A stretch of DNA of 64,000 bases from Actinoplanes sp. KI2 (GTDB lineage: Bacteria; Actinomycetota; Actinomycetes; Mycobacteriales; Micromonosporaceae), in NCBI RefSeq assembly GCF_025630775.1, contig NZ_JAOSZE010000021.1:1-64000 (forward strand), in the 5' to 3' direction. Below are positions 1 through 7,739 of the stretch, one piece after another (the first letter of the stretch is position 1; every line of letters begins with the position of its first letter). Below the pieces are notes generated by a model. The model saw only the letters and a program-made list of their open reading frames with translations. It made no database searches and was not told the DNA's origin. The translations under genes and the position numbers were made by a program.

Positions 1-376
1 GCTGTTCCGCGTCCGCCTTGCGGATGTCGTCGATCGGGGGGGGCCGGGGGGGCAGCTGGTGGGGGCCGACGCCCGCCACGATCGCGCCGCCCACCGAGCG
101 GGCCTCGGCGGCGCTGCGGCGGATCAGCTCGCGGGTCGCCGGGTAGTCGAGGCCGGCCCCGCGCTGGGCGGTGTCCATCGCCTCGGCCACGCCGAAGCCG
201 AGCGACCACAGATGATGCCGGAAGCGGAGGGTCGCCGCCCAGTCCAGGACGGCCGGGGCGCCGGGGATGTTCTCGGCGTGCTGATCGGCGGTGACCGGCG
301 CCGCGGCGTACGCGATCCGGCTGTGGAATTTGATCTTTTCCGACGGGAAGCCCCGGCCGCTGAACGTAATGGTCAT
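1..376 (-). CDS. DUF993 family (dihydrodipicolinate synthase-like) protein, 3' end outside window
   Basis: Only the first 125 codons are present; the gene runs off the left edge. The N-terminus (MTITFSGRGF...), the stretch around HHLWSLGFGVAEAMDTAQRG and the following ATRELIRRSAAEAR are typical of DUF993, a TIM-barrel family related to dihydrodipicolinate synthase and aldolases. Its exact reaction is unknown to me. The ATG overlaps the stop of the upstream oxidoreductase as ATGA (373-376), so the two are translationally coupled. Together with the LacI regulator and pectin enzymes next door, a role in sugar-acid or uronate breakdown is a reasonable inference. The G/C runs near the edge do not break the frame. 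Confidence 0.8.
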   Translation of the reverse strand, partial: MTITFSGRGFPSEKIKFHSRIAYAAAPVTADQHAENIPGAPAVLDWAATLRFRHHLWSLGFGVAEAMDTAQRGAGLDYPATRELIRRSAAEARSVGGAIVAGVGPHQLPPRPPPIDDIRKADAEQ

Positions 377-1524
377 CGGTCCAGCTCCGGGATCTCCACG
401 CGCCGGCCGTCCCGGGACGACCGCAGGCCGAGCTCGGCCACCTGCACGCCGCGCGCGCCCGCCCAGAGGTCGCCGGCATAGGGCGCGTCCTCGGCGACGT
501 AGCGCAGGAACTGCTCCCACTGGGCGCGGAAGCCGTTGGGGAACACGTCGTTGTCCGGCACCTCCTGCCACTGCTCGCGGAACCGCTGGTCGGTCGGCAC
601 GTCCGGGTCCCAGACCGGCTTGGGGGTGGCGGCCCGCGGCTGGATGCGGCAGTGGTGCAGGCCGGCGACCGCGCTGCCGTGCGTACCGTCCACCTGGAAC
701 TCGACCAGCTCGTCGCGGTTGACCCGGACCGCCCACGACGAGTTGATCTGCGCGATCACGCCGCCGTCCAGCTCGAAGATGCCGTAGGCGGCGTCGTCGG
801 CGGTGGCCTCGTAGGCGGCGTTGTCCTCGTCCCAGCGGGTGCCGATGTGCGTGACGGCGCGGGCGGTCACCGCACGGACCGGCCCGAACAGCTGCTCGAG
901 CACGTAGTGCCAGTGCGGGAACATGTCCAGCACGATGCCGCCGCCGTCGGCCGCCCGGTAGTTCCAGGACGGGCGCTGCGCGCTCTGCCAGTCGCCCTCG
1001 AAGACCCAATACCCGAATTCCCCGCGTACGGACAGGACCTGGCCGAAGAACCCGCCCTCGATCAGCCGGGCGAGTTTGCGCAGGCCGGGCAGGTAGAGCT
1101 TGTCCTGCACCACGCCGTGTTTCACGCCCGCCGCGTCGGCCAGCCGGGCCAGCTCGACCGCCTGCTCGAGCGTCTCGGCGACCGGCTTCTCGGTGTAGAT
1201 GTCCTTGCCCGCGTCGATCGCCATCTGCAGGGCCTTCACCCGGGCCGAGGTGACCTGGGCGTCGAAGTAGACCCGCACGTCGTCGCGGGCGAGCGCGGCC
1301 GGCAGGTCGGTGGTCCAGTCGGTGAGGCCGTGCCGCTCCGCGATGTCCCGCAGCTTCGACTCGCTGCGGCCGACCAGCACCGGCTCGGGCCAGAGCACCG
1401 TCCCGTCGTGGAGCGGCAGGCCACCGTCCTGGCGGATGGCGAGCACCGAGCGGAGCAGATGTTGCCGCAGCCCCATCCGCCCGGTGACGCCGTTGAGCAC
1501 GATTCCGATCGTCGTTCGACCCAT
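373..1524 (-). CDS. Gfo/Idh/MocA family NAD(P)-dependent oxidoreductase
   Basis: 383 aa, normal family length. The N-terminal Rossmann domain starts at GIVLNGVTGRMG, and the conserved EKP motif (YTEKPVAE, near residue 110) marks the sugar dehydrogenase family. The C-terminal half is the alpha/beta substrate domain. Such enzymes oxidise or reduce cyclic sugars, inositols or sugar acids; the substrate cannot be told from sequence. The start is set by GGGAGG about 8 nt upstream of the ATG. It is the first gene of a coupled operon with the DUF993 gene, transcribed away from the LacI regulator. A LacI-type operator and a promoter lie directly upstream, so it is probably repressed by that regulator. 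Confidence 0.9.
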   Translation of the reverse strand: MGRTTIGIVLNGVTGRMGLRQHLLRSVLAIRQDGGLPLHDGTVLWPEPVLVGRSESKLRDIAERHGLTDWTTDLPAALARDDVRVYFDAQVTSARVKALQMAIDAGKDIYTEKPVAETLEQAVELARLADAAGVKHGVVQDKLYLPGLRKLARLIEGGFFGQVLSVRGEFGYWVFEGDWQSAQRPSWNYRAADGGGIVLDMFPHWHYVLEQLFGPVRAVTARAVTHIGTRWDEDNAAYEATADDAAYGIFELDGGVIAQINSSWAVRVNRDELVEFQVDGTHGSAVAGLHHCRIQPRAATPKPVWDPDVPTDQRFREQWQEVPDNDVFPNGFRAQWEQFLRYVAEDAPYAGDLWAGARGVQVAELGLRSSRDGRRVEIPELDR

Positions 1525-1552
1525 GGTCCAGGTCCTCCCACGAAACCCATTG

Positions 1553-1568
1553 AGGTAAGCGCTTTCCT
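1553..1568. promoter_or_regulatory. LacI-family operator 1 (AGGTAAGCGCTTTCCT)
   Basis: A 16-bp dyad with AAGCGCTT core and AGG/CCT flanks; only the fourth pair from each end is mismatched. It lies between the divergent oxidoreductase and lacI-type genes, 2 bp beyond the candidate -10 of the oxidoreductase promoter. The same 16-mer with one or a few changes recurs before the pectinesterase and pectate lyase genes. Confidence 0.8.
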
Positions 1569-1570
1569 AG

Positions 1571-1600
1571 ACCGTAATGGGCGCGCCGCCCCGCGGGCAA
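1571..1600 (-). promoter_or_regulatory. Candidate promoter of the oxidoreductase/DUF993 operon
   Basis: Read on the minus strand: -35 TTGCCC (1600-1595), an 18-bp spacer and -10 TACGGT (1576-1571). The LacI-type operator starts 2 bp further on, placing it over the transcription start, a classical repression position. Confidence 0.5.
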
Positions 1601-1626
1601 GACCGGCACCGGTATCCTCCCCGGTC

Positions 1627-2625
1627 ATGGCCACCTTGGCGGACGTCGCACGGCACGCGGGAGTGTCCACCGCGACCGCCTCCCGGATCATCAACGGCAG
1701 CCCGAAGCCGGTCGCGGACGCACTGCGGGCCCGGGTGCTCGCCGCCGTCGCCGAGCTCAAGTACGTGCCGAACGCGCACGCCCAGATGCTCGCCCGGTCG
1801 CATCGCAGCGCGGTCGGGGTGATCGTGCACGACGTGTCCGACCCGTACTTCGCGGAGATCACCCGGGGGCTGCAGCGGGTCGCCGAGGCGGACGGCCGGC
1901 TGGCGATCATCTGCAACAGCTACCGGCAGCCGGACCGCGAGCTGGAGTACATCGACCTGCTGCACGCGCACCAGGTGGCGGCGATCGTGATCGCCGGGTC
2001 GGGCTACCTGGACGCGACGACCGCGGCCCGGCTCGACGACCGGCTGCGCGCGTTCGAGGCCACCGGCGGGCGGATCGCGGTGATCGGCCGGCACGAGCAC
2101 ACCGGCGACGCGGTGCTGCCGGAGAACGAGGAGGGTGGGTTCCTCGCGGCGGCGCACCTGTTCGAGCTCGGGCACGCGTCGATCGCCGTCATCGCCGGAC
2201 CGACCGCCTTGACGACGACCTTCGATCGGCTGGCGGGGGTGCGGCGGGCCGTCCGGAAATATCGGCAGAAGCTGCCGAAGGAGCGGATTGTCCATTCGGA
2301 CTTCACCCGGGACGGCGGGTTCGCCGCGACCGAGCGGATCCTCGCGGAGTTCCCCGAGGTCACGGCGATCGCCGCGCTGAACGACTCGATGGCGGTCGGC
2401 GCCCTCGCCGCGCTGCGCGAGGCCGGCCGCCGGGTGGCCGTGATCGGGTTCGACGACATGCCGATCGCCCGGGACGTCACCCCGTCGCTGACCTCGGTGC
2501 GGCTGCCGCTGACCGAGCTCGGCGAGCGGGCCATGCGACTGGCCCTGGGCGAGGCCGGCGACGAGCCGCGGGTGGAGCACATCCCCGCTTCGCTGGTCCG
2601 GCGGGAAAGCACCTGGGCCCGCTAG
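1627..2625 (+). CDS. LacI-family transcriptional regulator
   Basis: 332 aa. The N-terminal helix-turn-helix (TLADVARHAGVSTATASRIINGS) and hinge helix (AHAQMLARS) are canonical, followed by a periplasmic-binding-protein-like effector domain ending with VIGFDDMPIARDVTPSLTSVRLP. The ATG at 1627 places the HTH at residue 3, as usual; in-frame upstream sequence has no homology. It is divergent from the oxidoreductase operon and 116 bp before the pectinesterase gene. Because a matching operator precedes each of the three transcription units, it is probably the local repressor of a pectin/uronate regulon that is relieved by a sugar-acid inducer. The inducer is not identifiable. Confidence 0.93.
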   Translation: MATLADVARHAGVSTATASRIINGSPKPVADALRARVLAAVAELKYVPNAHAQMLARSHRSAVGVIVHDVSDPYFAEITRGLQRVAEADGRLAIICNSYRQPDRELEYIDLLHAHQVAAIVIAGSGYLDATTAARLDDRLRAFEATGGRIAVIGRHEHTGDAVLPENEEGGFLAAAHLFELGHASIAVIAGPTALTTTFDRLAGVRRAVRKYRQKLPKERIVHSDFTRDGGFAATERILAEFPEVTAIAALNDSMAVGALAALREAGRRVAVIGFDDMPIARDVTPSLTSVRLPLTELGERAMRLALGEAGDEPRVEHIPASLVRRESTWAR

Positions 2626-2676
2626 GCGTTCCGTGCGGTGCCGGCTTCCTGACGCGGGCGGTCGGGCCGGCCCCTA

Positions 2677-2705
2677 TTGACGGCGCGCATCGATGGTTCT
2701 AGCTT
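2677..2705 (+). promoter_or_regulatory. Pectinesterase promoter
   Basis: -35 TTGACG (2677-2682), 17-bp spacer, -10 TAGCTT (2700-2705): a good match to the actinobacterial housekeeping consensus. A perfect 16-bp palindrome begins 5 bp after the -10. Confidence 0.65.
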
Positions 2706-2709
2706 CCGC

Positions 2710-2725
2710 AGGAAAGGCCTTTCCT
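2710..2725. promoter_or_regulatory. LacI-family operator 2 (AGGAAAGGCCTTTCCT)
   Basis: A perfect 16-bp palindrome sharing the AGG/CCT arms and the AA/TT steps with operators 1 and 3, but with GGCC instead of GCGC at the centre. It covers the expected start of transcription of the pectinesterase gene, and the ribosome binding site AGGAGG follows at 2727-2732. Confidence 0.75.
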
Positions 2726-2741
2726 TAGGAGGTTCCACATC

Positions 2742-3800
2742 ATGCGCAGACGCAGGTTCCTCGAGCTGGCCGGGGGTGGGATAGCCGGCACCGCGCTCAC
2801 CGCGACGGTCGCCCGGCCCGCCCGGGCCGCTCCCCCCGCCTTCGCCGTCGTCGCCGCCGACGGCACCGGCGACTTCAGCACCGTCCAGGCCGCGGTCGAC
2901 GCCGTGCCGTCCGGGAATGCCGCCCCGCTCACCATCGCGGTGCGGCCCGGCACCTATCTCGGCCCGGTCAAGATCCCGTCCGACAAGCCGTTCGTCACCG
3001 TCGCCGGGCTCGGCCCCGGGCCGGACGCCGTGGTGATCGCGGACAACCGGGCCAACGGCACGTTCAAGCCGGACGGCACCCCCTGGGGCACCTCCGGCAG
3101 CGCCTCGGTCACCGTCGACGGGGCCGGCTTCCGGGCCCGCAACCTGACCTTCGCCAACCTGTTCGACGAGGCCGCCCACCCCGAGATCACCTCGAAGCAG
3201 GCGGTGGCGGTGCTGACCCGCGCCGACCGGGTCGAGTTCGACCGGGTCCGCTTCCTCGGCAACCAGGACACCCTCTACGTGAACAGCAGCGCGGCCGGGG
3301 TGATCGCCCGCGCGTACTTCCGCATGTGCTACGTCGAGGGCGACGTGGACTTCCTCTTCGGACGGGCGACCGCGGTCCTCGACCGGTGCCGGGTCCACTC
3401 GCTGAACCGCAACTCCAGCCCCAACGGGTACGTGACCGCGCCGAGCACCGACGTCGGCAACCCGTACGGGCTGCTCCTCCAGCGCTGCATGCTCACCTCG
3501 GACGCGCCCGCCGGAACGGTGTTCCTGGGCCGGCCGTGGCACCCGAGCAACGACCCGAACGCGATCGGCATGACGCTGATCCGCGACTCGTGGATCGGGG
3601 CGCACATCGGGGCCACGGCGTGGAGCGACTTCGGGACGTGGTCGTGGCGGGACGCGCGGCTGGCCGAGTACCACAACCGGGGCCCCGGAGCGATCCCGTC
3701 ACCGGACCGGCCGCAACTGACCGATGCGCAGGCCGCCGAGTACACGATGGCCGCCTTCCTGCGCGGCACCGACGGGTGGCGTCCGCAATCCTGCAAGTGA
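2742..3800 (+). CDS. Pectinesterase (pectin methylesterase), Tat-exported
   Basis: 352 aa. The N-terminus MRRRRFLELAGGG is a twin-arginine signal with a cleavage region near ARPARAA. The mature part is a carbohydrate esterase family 8 beta-helix: GNQDTLY at 173-179 (catalytic Asp176), GDVDFLFG at 200-207 (catalytic Asp203) and LGRPW at 262-266 (Arg264). It removes methyl esters from pectin outside the cell and prepares the substrate for the pectate lyase encoded next. AGGAGG lies 9 nt before the ATG. Promoter and operator are described separately. Confidence 0.95.
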   Translation: MRRRRFLELAGGGIAGTALTATVARPARAAPPAFAVVAADGTGDFSTVQAAVDAVPSGNAAPLTIAVRPGTYLGPVKIPSDKPFVTVAGLGPGPDAVVIADNRANGTFKPDGTPWGTSGSASVTVDGAGFRARNLTFANLFDEAAHPEITSKQAVAVLTRADRVEFDRVRFLGNQDTLYVNSSAAGVIARAYFRMCYVEGDVDFLFGRATAVLDRCRVHSLNRNSSPNGYVTAPSTDVGNPYGLLLQRCMLTSDAPAGTVFLGRPWHPSNDPNAIGMTLIRDSWIGAHIGATAWSDFGTWSWRDARLAEYHNRGPGAIPSPDRPQLTDAQAAEYTMAAFLRGTDGWRPQSCK

Positions 3801-3918
3801 TCCAGGCAAGTCGGCCGCCGCCGCGGCCCCTTGTTTCCGCTGGACTTCCCGGTTCCCACTGCAAATTTTCTGCGTTGTTCGTGGCATTGACTGCGCTCGA
3901 CCTCCATGTGAGTGTTCC

Positions 3919-3934
3919 AGGCAAGCGCTTTCCT
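3919..3934. promoter_or_regulatory. LacI-family operator 3 (AGGCAAGCGCTTTCCT) and promoter of the pectate lyase
   Basis: Identical to operator 1 at 15 of 16 positions. A -35-like TTGACT lies at 3887-3892 and, 17 bp on, a weak -10 GAGTGT at 3910-3915; the operator begins 3 bp later. The geometry is the same as at the pectinesterase promoter. Confidence 0.75.
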
Positions 3935-3975
3935 GCATTCTTCGCGGCCGCCACCGGCCGCTCAAGGGAGATGCC

Positions 3976-5559
3976 ATGCCCTCCATTGCTTCCGCCGCCG
4001 TCCTCGTCGCTGTCGCCGCGCTGGGGATGGCAGGCCCGCCGGTCGCCGAGGCCGGCGCCGCTCCCCCGGCGGGCGCCCTCGCCGCGCCCGCCGGGGTGAC
4101 CGCGGCCCTGTCCGGGCTCACCCCGGCCGCCTCCGGGCTCACCCCGGCCGCCTCCGGGCTCACCCCGGCCGCCTCCGGGCTCACCCCGGCCGCCTCCGGG
4201 CTCACCCCGGCCGCCTCCGGGCTCACCCCGGCCACCTCCGGGCTCACCCGGGCCGCCCTCCGCGGCGGCCCGACCGGGCTAACGGGCGCGGGGCCGGCCT
4301 CGGGCCCGTCCGCCGCCGCGCTCGCGATCGGCCGCCAGACCTTGCCGGCCAACGACGGCTGGGCGGCCGCCGGCACCGGCACCAGCGGCGGCTCCACGGC
4401 CGACGACGCGCACGTCACGGTCGTGCACAACCGCGCCGAGCTGGTCGCCGCGCTGGGCGGCGACAACGCCACCAACACCACGAACGCGACCCCCAAGATC
4501 GTGTACGTCAGCGGGAAGATCGACCTGCGGGTGGACGCCGGCGGCAACCCGGTCGGCTGCGATGCCTTCGCCGACCCGGACTACCGCCTCGACGCGTTCC
4601 TCGCCGCGTACGACCCGGCCGTCTGGGGCACCACGACCAAGCCCAGCGGCCCGCTCGAGGACGCCCGCGCCCGCTCGGCCAAGAACCAGGGCGCCACCGT
4701 GAAGATCAACGTCGGCAGCAACACCACGATCGTCGGGATCAACGGCGGCCGGCTGACCCATGGCAGCCTGGCCTTGACCGGCGTCAACAACGTGATCATC
4801 CGGAACGTCGAGGTGACCGACGCGGCCGACTGCTTCCCGGCGTGGGACCCGACCGACGGCTCGGCCGGCAACTGGAATTCGCTGTACGACCTGATCTCGC
4901 TGTCCGGCGCGACGAACGTGTGGGTCGACCACAACACGCTCAGCGACGGCAACAACCACGACGAGGACCAGCCGCTCTACTTCGGCCGGCCGTACCAGGT
5001 GCACGACGGGGCGACGGACATCATCAAGGCCTCCGACTACGTCACGGTCTCGTACAACGACTACTACGACCACGACAAGACCATGCTGATCGGCTCGACC
5101 GACACCCCGGGCGTGGACGTCGGGAAGCTGCGGGTGACCGTGCACCACAACCGGTTCGGCAACGTGCTGCAGCGGGCGCCGCGGGTCCGGTTCGGCCAGG
5201 TCGACGTGTACGACAACCTCTACGTGGCCACCGACGATCTTTATCAGTACTCGCTGGGCGTCGGGGTCGAGTCGAGCATCTACGCCGAGAACAACTACTT
5301 CAGGCTCAGCGCGGACGTCCCCGCCGCCGACATCATCCACTACTGGAAGGGCACGAAGATCACCGCGCTCGGGTCGCTTGTCCAGGTCGGCAACAGGGTC
5401 CAGCCGGTCGATCTGGTGGCCGCCTACAACGCCGCGTACGACCCCGACCTCACGCCGGACGCGGGCTGGACGCCCACCCTGCGCACACGGATGGACCCGG
5501 CCTGGGCGGTGCCCATGGTCGTCGCCGGCAGCGTGGGGATCCGCCACCTCGGTTGTTGA
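3976..5559 (+). CDS. Secreted pectate lyase (polysaccharide lyase family 1) with N-terminal heptad repeats
   Basis: 527 aa. ATG 3976 begins a Sec-type signal (MPSIASAAVLVAVAALGMAG). A region of seven near-perfect SGLTPAA heptads (about residues 46-94) follows. From about residue 115 comes a parallel beta-helix domain with the PL1 signatures INVGSNTTIVGI, NVWVDHNTLSD and RAPRVRFGQVDVYDN, the last containing the catalytic and substrate-binding arginines. It cleaves de-esterified polygalacturonate by beta-elimination. It is the downstream partner of the pectinesterase, with its own operator-controlled promoter. The repeat segment is unusual and not part of the PL1 fold. The family call is firm; substrate preference is inferred. 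Confidence 0.93.
   Translation: MPSIASAAVLVAVAALGMAGPPVAEAGAAPPAGALAAPAGVTAALSGLTPAASGLTPAASGLTPAASGLTPAASGLTPAASGLTPATSGLTRAALRGGPTGLTGAGPASGPSAAALAIGRQTLPANDGWAAAGTGTSGGSTADDAHVTVVHNRAELVAALGGDNATNTTNATPKIVYVSGKIDLRVDAGGNPVGCDAFADPDYRLDAFLAAYDPAVWGTTTKPSGPLEDARARSAKNQGATVKINVGSNTTIVGINGGRLTHGSLALTGVNNVIIRNVEVTDAADCFPAWDPTDGSAGNWNSLYDLISLSGATNVWVDHNTLSDGNNHDEDQPLYFGRPYQVHDGATDIIKASDYVTVSYNDYYDHDKTMLIGSTDTPGVDVGKLRVTVHHNRFGNVLQRAPRVRFGQVDVYDNLYVATDDLYQYSLGVGVESSIYAENNYFRLSADVPAADIIHYWKGTKITALGSLVQVGNRVQPVDLVAAYNAAYDPDLTPDAGWTPTLRTRMDPAWAVPMVVAGSVGIRHLGC
4111..4257 (+). repeat. Seven tandem 21-bp repeats coding for SGLTPAA
   Basis: Seven in-frame 21-bp units (4111-4131, 4132-4152 and so on to 4257). 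The first five are identical at DNA level, the sixth has one change (GCC to ACC) and the seventh has one (CCC to CGG region). Near-identity at synonymous sites points to recent expansion and likely copy-number variation between strains. Confidence 0.95.
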
Positions 5560-5570
5560 GAGCAAAATAC

Positions 5571-5601
5571 GCGTTCGCCCGCCCCTCGGGTGGGCGAACG
5601 C
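5571..5601. terminator. Rho-independent-like hairpin after the pectate lyase
   Basis: GCGTTCGCCC (5571-5580) pairs with GGGCGAACGC (5592-5601); three more GC pairs and one wobble extend the stem to 14 bp with a 3-nt loop. There is no U-tract, as is common in high-GC actinobacteria. It lies between the lyase stop and the next gene. Confidence 0.8.
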
Positions 5602-5614
5602 GCACGCTGGGGGA

Positions 5615-6229
5615 ATGCATATCGGGGTGATCGGGGCAGGAAAGCTCGGCGCGACCCTCGCCGAGTGGTGCGTGGAGAGCGGGCACGACGTGGCCATCAC
5701 GTCGCGGCACCCGGAACGGCTGGACAGCCTGGTCGAGCGGCTCGGCGAGCACGGCATGGCGATGCCCGTCGACGAGACGGCGAAGTATGCGGACGCGGTC
5801 CTGTTCGCCCCCGGCTGGCCCGCCGCGCGCGAGGCGATCGACATGGCCGGCAAGGCACTGACCGGCAAGGTCGTGATCGATGCGACCAACCCGCCGGCCG
5901 CCGCCCCGGGCGGCGTCAGCGGCCTGGAGACGCTGATGAGCTGGGCGCCCGAGGCGCACTGGGTGAAGGCGTTCAACACGCTCCCGGCCAGCGTGCTGAC
6001 CCGGCGGCGCGGCCACGACCCGCTGCTGGCCGAGTTCGTCTGCACCGACCTGGTCGACGCGCGGCTGACGGCGTCGAAGCTGATCCGCGATCTGGGCTTC
6101 GCACCGGTGTTCGCCGGGCGCGCCGACACGGCCAAGTACGTCGAGACCGGCGGCCCGCTGCAGATGACCGAGGTCGACGTGCAGGACGCGACGGAGGTGC
6201 TGGCCGGCGTCCTCGGCGACTACGTCTGA
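5615..6229 (+). CDS. NADPH-dependent F420-reductase-like / Rossmann oxidoreductase
   Basis: 204 aa. The N-terminus MHIGVIGAGKLGATLAEW is a GxGxxG dinucleotide-binding fold, and TSRHPERL suggests NADP preference. The body (VVIDATNPPAA, WVKAFNTLPASVL) matches the F420-dependent NADP reductase / NAD(P)-binding family (COG2085). It probably transfers hydride between NAD(P)H and an unknown acceptor. The preceding terminator gives it its own transcription unit. Convergent with the anti-sigma gene, 1 nt apart. Confidence 0.85.
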   Translation: MHIGVIGAGKLGATLAEWCVESGHDVAITSRHPERLDSLVERLGEHGMAMPVDETAKYADAVLFAPGWPAAREAIDMAGKALTGKVVIDATNPPAAAPGGVSGLETLMSWAPEAHWVKAFNTLPASVLTRRRGHDPLLAEFVCTDLVDARLTASKLIRDLGFAPVFAGRADTAKYVETGGPLQMTEVDVQDATEVLAGVLGDYV

Positions 6230-6230
6230 C

Positions 6231-6956
6231 CTAGACGTTGACGCTGACGTACTGCTCGCCGGCCGTGCTGACCACCCGCACCGAGGCGACCTGAGACGGC
6301 TCGATCAGCGCGCTGCCGTTGAGCGTGGTCCCGTTGGCCTCCCCCGCCGGGGACACCAGCCACGATCCGGCCAGCACCGCGGACCCGTCCTTCGCCACCA
6401 CCTCGAGCCGGCACTTCTCGCCCGCCGGGATCCCCCCGACGGTGGCGCTGAGCCGCACCCAGCCCATCGCGGGCGTGATCGTCGCGTTGATGTGCGCGCC
6501 GGTCCGCGGATCAGCAGCGGCCACCACCTGGGTGCCCGGCGGCACCGTCGAGGCGGACACCGAGCCCTGCGCCTGCGGCGTGGGCCCGCCCGGCGCCGTA
6601 CCCCGGCCGAGAATGATCCCACCGCCCACCGCGACCGCGATGATCGCCGCCGCGGCGGTGGTCAGCACCGCGACCCGGCGCAGCCGGCCGCCCGACGCCT
6701 CCTGCCGCACCTGCCGCAGCGTGCGCTGCAGCACCAGGTCGGCATCCTCCGGCGGGCCGTCGAGCAGCATCTCGTCCGGGATGTCGCGCAGCGCCGAGGA
6801 CCACTCCTGCAGCGACTCGATCTCCTCGCGGCAGGCAGCACAACCCGAGAGGTGCGAGTCGGCCCGCTGCTTCTCGTCGGGCGTCAGCATCTCCATCAGA
6901 TATCCGGCCAGGTCGACGTGGTCGTTGGTCGGGTTCGTGCTCTCCGGCGTAGTCAT
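6231..6956 (-). CDS. Anti-sigma factor (RskA-like, zinc-finger ZAS domain)
   Basis: 241 aa. The N-terminal anti-sigma domain contains HLSGCAAC (HxxxCxxC, residues about 35-42), the zinc-binding ZAS signature. One transmembrane helix lies near residues 96-116 (VAVLTTAAAAIIAVAVGGGIIL), and the outside C-terminal domain resembles RskA (MGWVRLSATVGGIPAGEKCRLEVVAKDG). It should hold the cognate ECF sigma factor at the membrane until a signal triggers its proteolysis. Its ATG overlaps the sigma stop codon as ATGA (6953-6956), the normal arrangement for a sigma/anti-sigma pair. Confidence 0.93.
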   Translation of the reverse strand: MTTPESTNPTNDHVDLAGYLMEMLTPDEKQRADSHLSGCAACREEIESLQEWSSALRDIPDEMLLDGPPEDADLVLQRTLRQVRQEASGGRLRRVAVLTTAAAAIIAVAVGGGIILGRGTAPGGPTPQAQGSVSASTVPPGTQVVAAADPRTGAHINATITPAMGWVRLSATVGGIPAGEKCRLEVVAKDGSAVLAGSWLVSPAGEANGTTLNGSALIEPSQVASVRVVSTAGEQYVSVNV

Positions 6957-7486
6957 GATGCCAACCGTTCTCTGCCGGCCTCGCGTAGGGCCCGCAACGC
7001 ATAGTAGGACCGGGACTTCACCGTTCCCGGCGGAATGCCGAGCGCCTCGGCTGCCTCGGTGACCGTGTTGCCCTTGAGGTAGACCTGTTCGAGCACCGCC
7101 CGGTGCTCGGCGGAGAGGGTGCTGAGCGCGTCCACCACGACCATCGAGTTGACCACGTGGTCGGCGTGGTCGCCCTCGACCGCGGCGTCCGGCGGGCTCT
7201 CCCGCACCTCCGGGGGTCGCCGGTTCCGGGCGCGGATCTGGTCAAGCACGATGTTGCGGACGACTGTCAACAGCCAGCCGCGCACCGAGCCCTTCCCGCT
7301 GTCCAGGCTGTCCGGGTGGCGCCAGGCGCGCACCAGCGCCTCCTGGACCACGTCCTCGGCGGCCGCGCGGTCCCTGGTCAGCTGCGTGGCGTAGGCGAGC
7401 ATGGCCCGGCCGTGTTCGTTCCACAACGATCTGACCAGTGCTTCATCGGCCACCTCCCGGCGCGGTCTGGTCCTCGGTGACGACAT
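6953..7486 (-). CDS. ECF RNA polymerase sigma factor (SigK-like)
   Basis: 177 aa from the ATG at 7486. Region 2 (AYATQLTRDRAAAEDVVQEALVRAWRHP) and region 4 (LSTLSAEHRAVLEQVYLKGNTVTEAAEALGIPPGTVKSRSYYALRALR) are intact. An open frame continues upstream, but the extra residues are not sigma-like. It pairs with the RskA-like anti-sigma factor encoded immediately after. The divergent lipoprotein gene is a plausible target. No autoregulatory promoter could be assigned with confidence. Confidence 0.92.
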   Translation of the reverse strand: MSSPRTRPRREVADEALVRSLWNEHGRAMLAYATQLTRDRAAAEDVVQEALVRAWRHPDSLDSGKGSVRGWLLTVVRNIVLDQIRARNRRPPEVRESPPDAAVEGDHADHVVNSMVVVDALSTLSAEHRAVLEQVYLKGNTVTEAAEALGIPPGTVKSRSYYALRALREAGRERLAS

Positions 7487-7739
7487 CGAGTCTCTTTCTT
7501 CCGCGGCACCAACGGTGCCGTTTCGGTACGGGTCCGCCGACCCAACTTTTCCGGACCGGCGGACTCGCCGAAGGCGACATCGAAGAACGTACTGCGCCGC
7601 GGCTACTGGAGATACGACCAGGTCGGCCAGCCGGATCAAAGATCTTGAGACTTTGGCACACCGGAGTGAACCGCCCTTGCCATCGGGTCGTGTGGATGGC
7701 AGGCCCGGATCCAGCCGGGCGGTGGAAGGAGAGGCAGCC

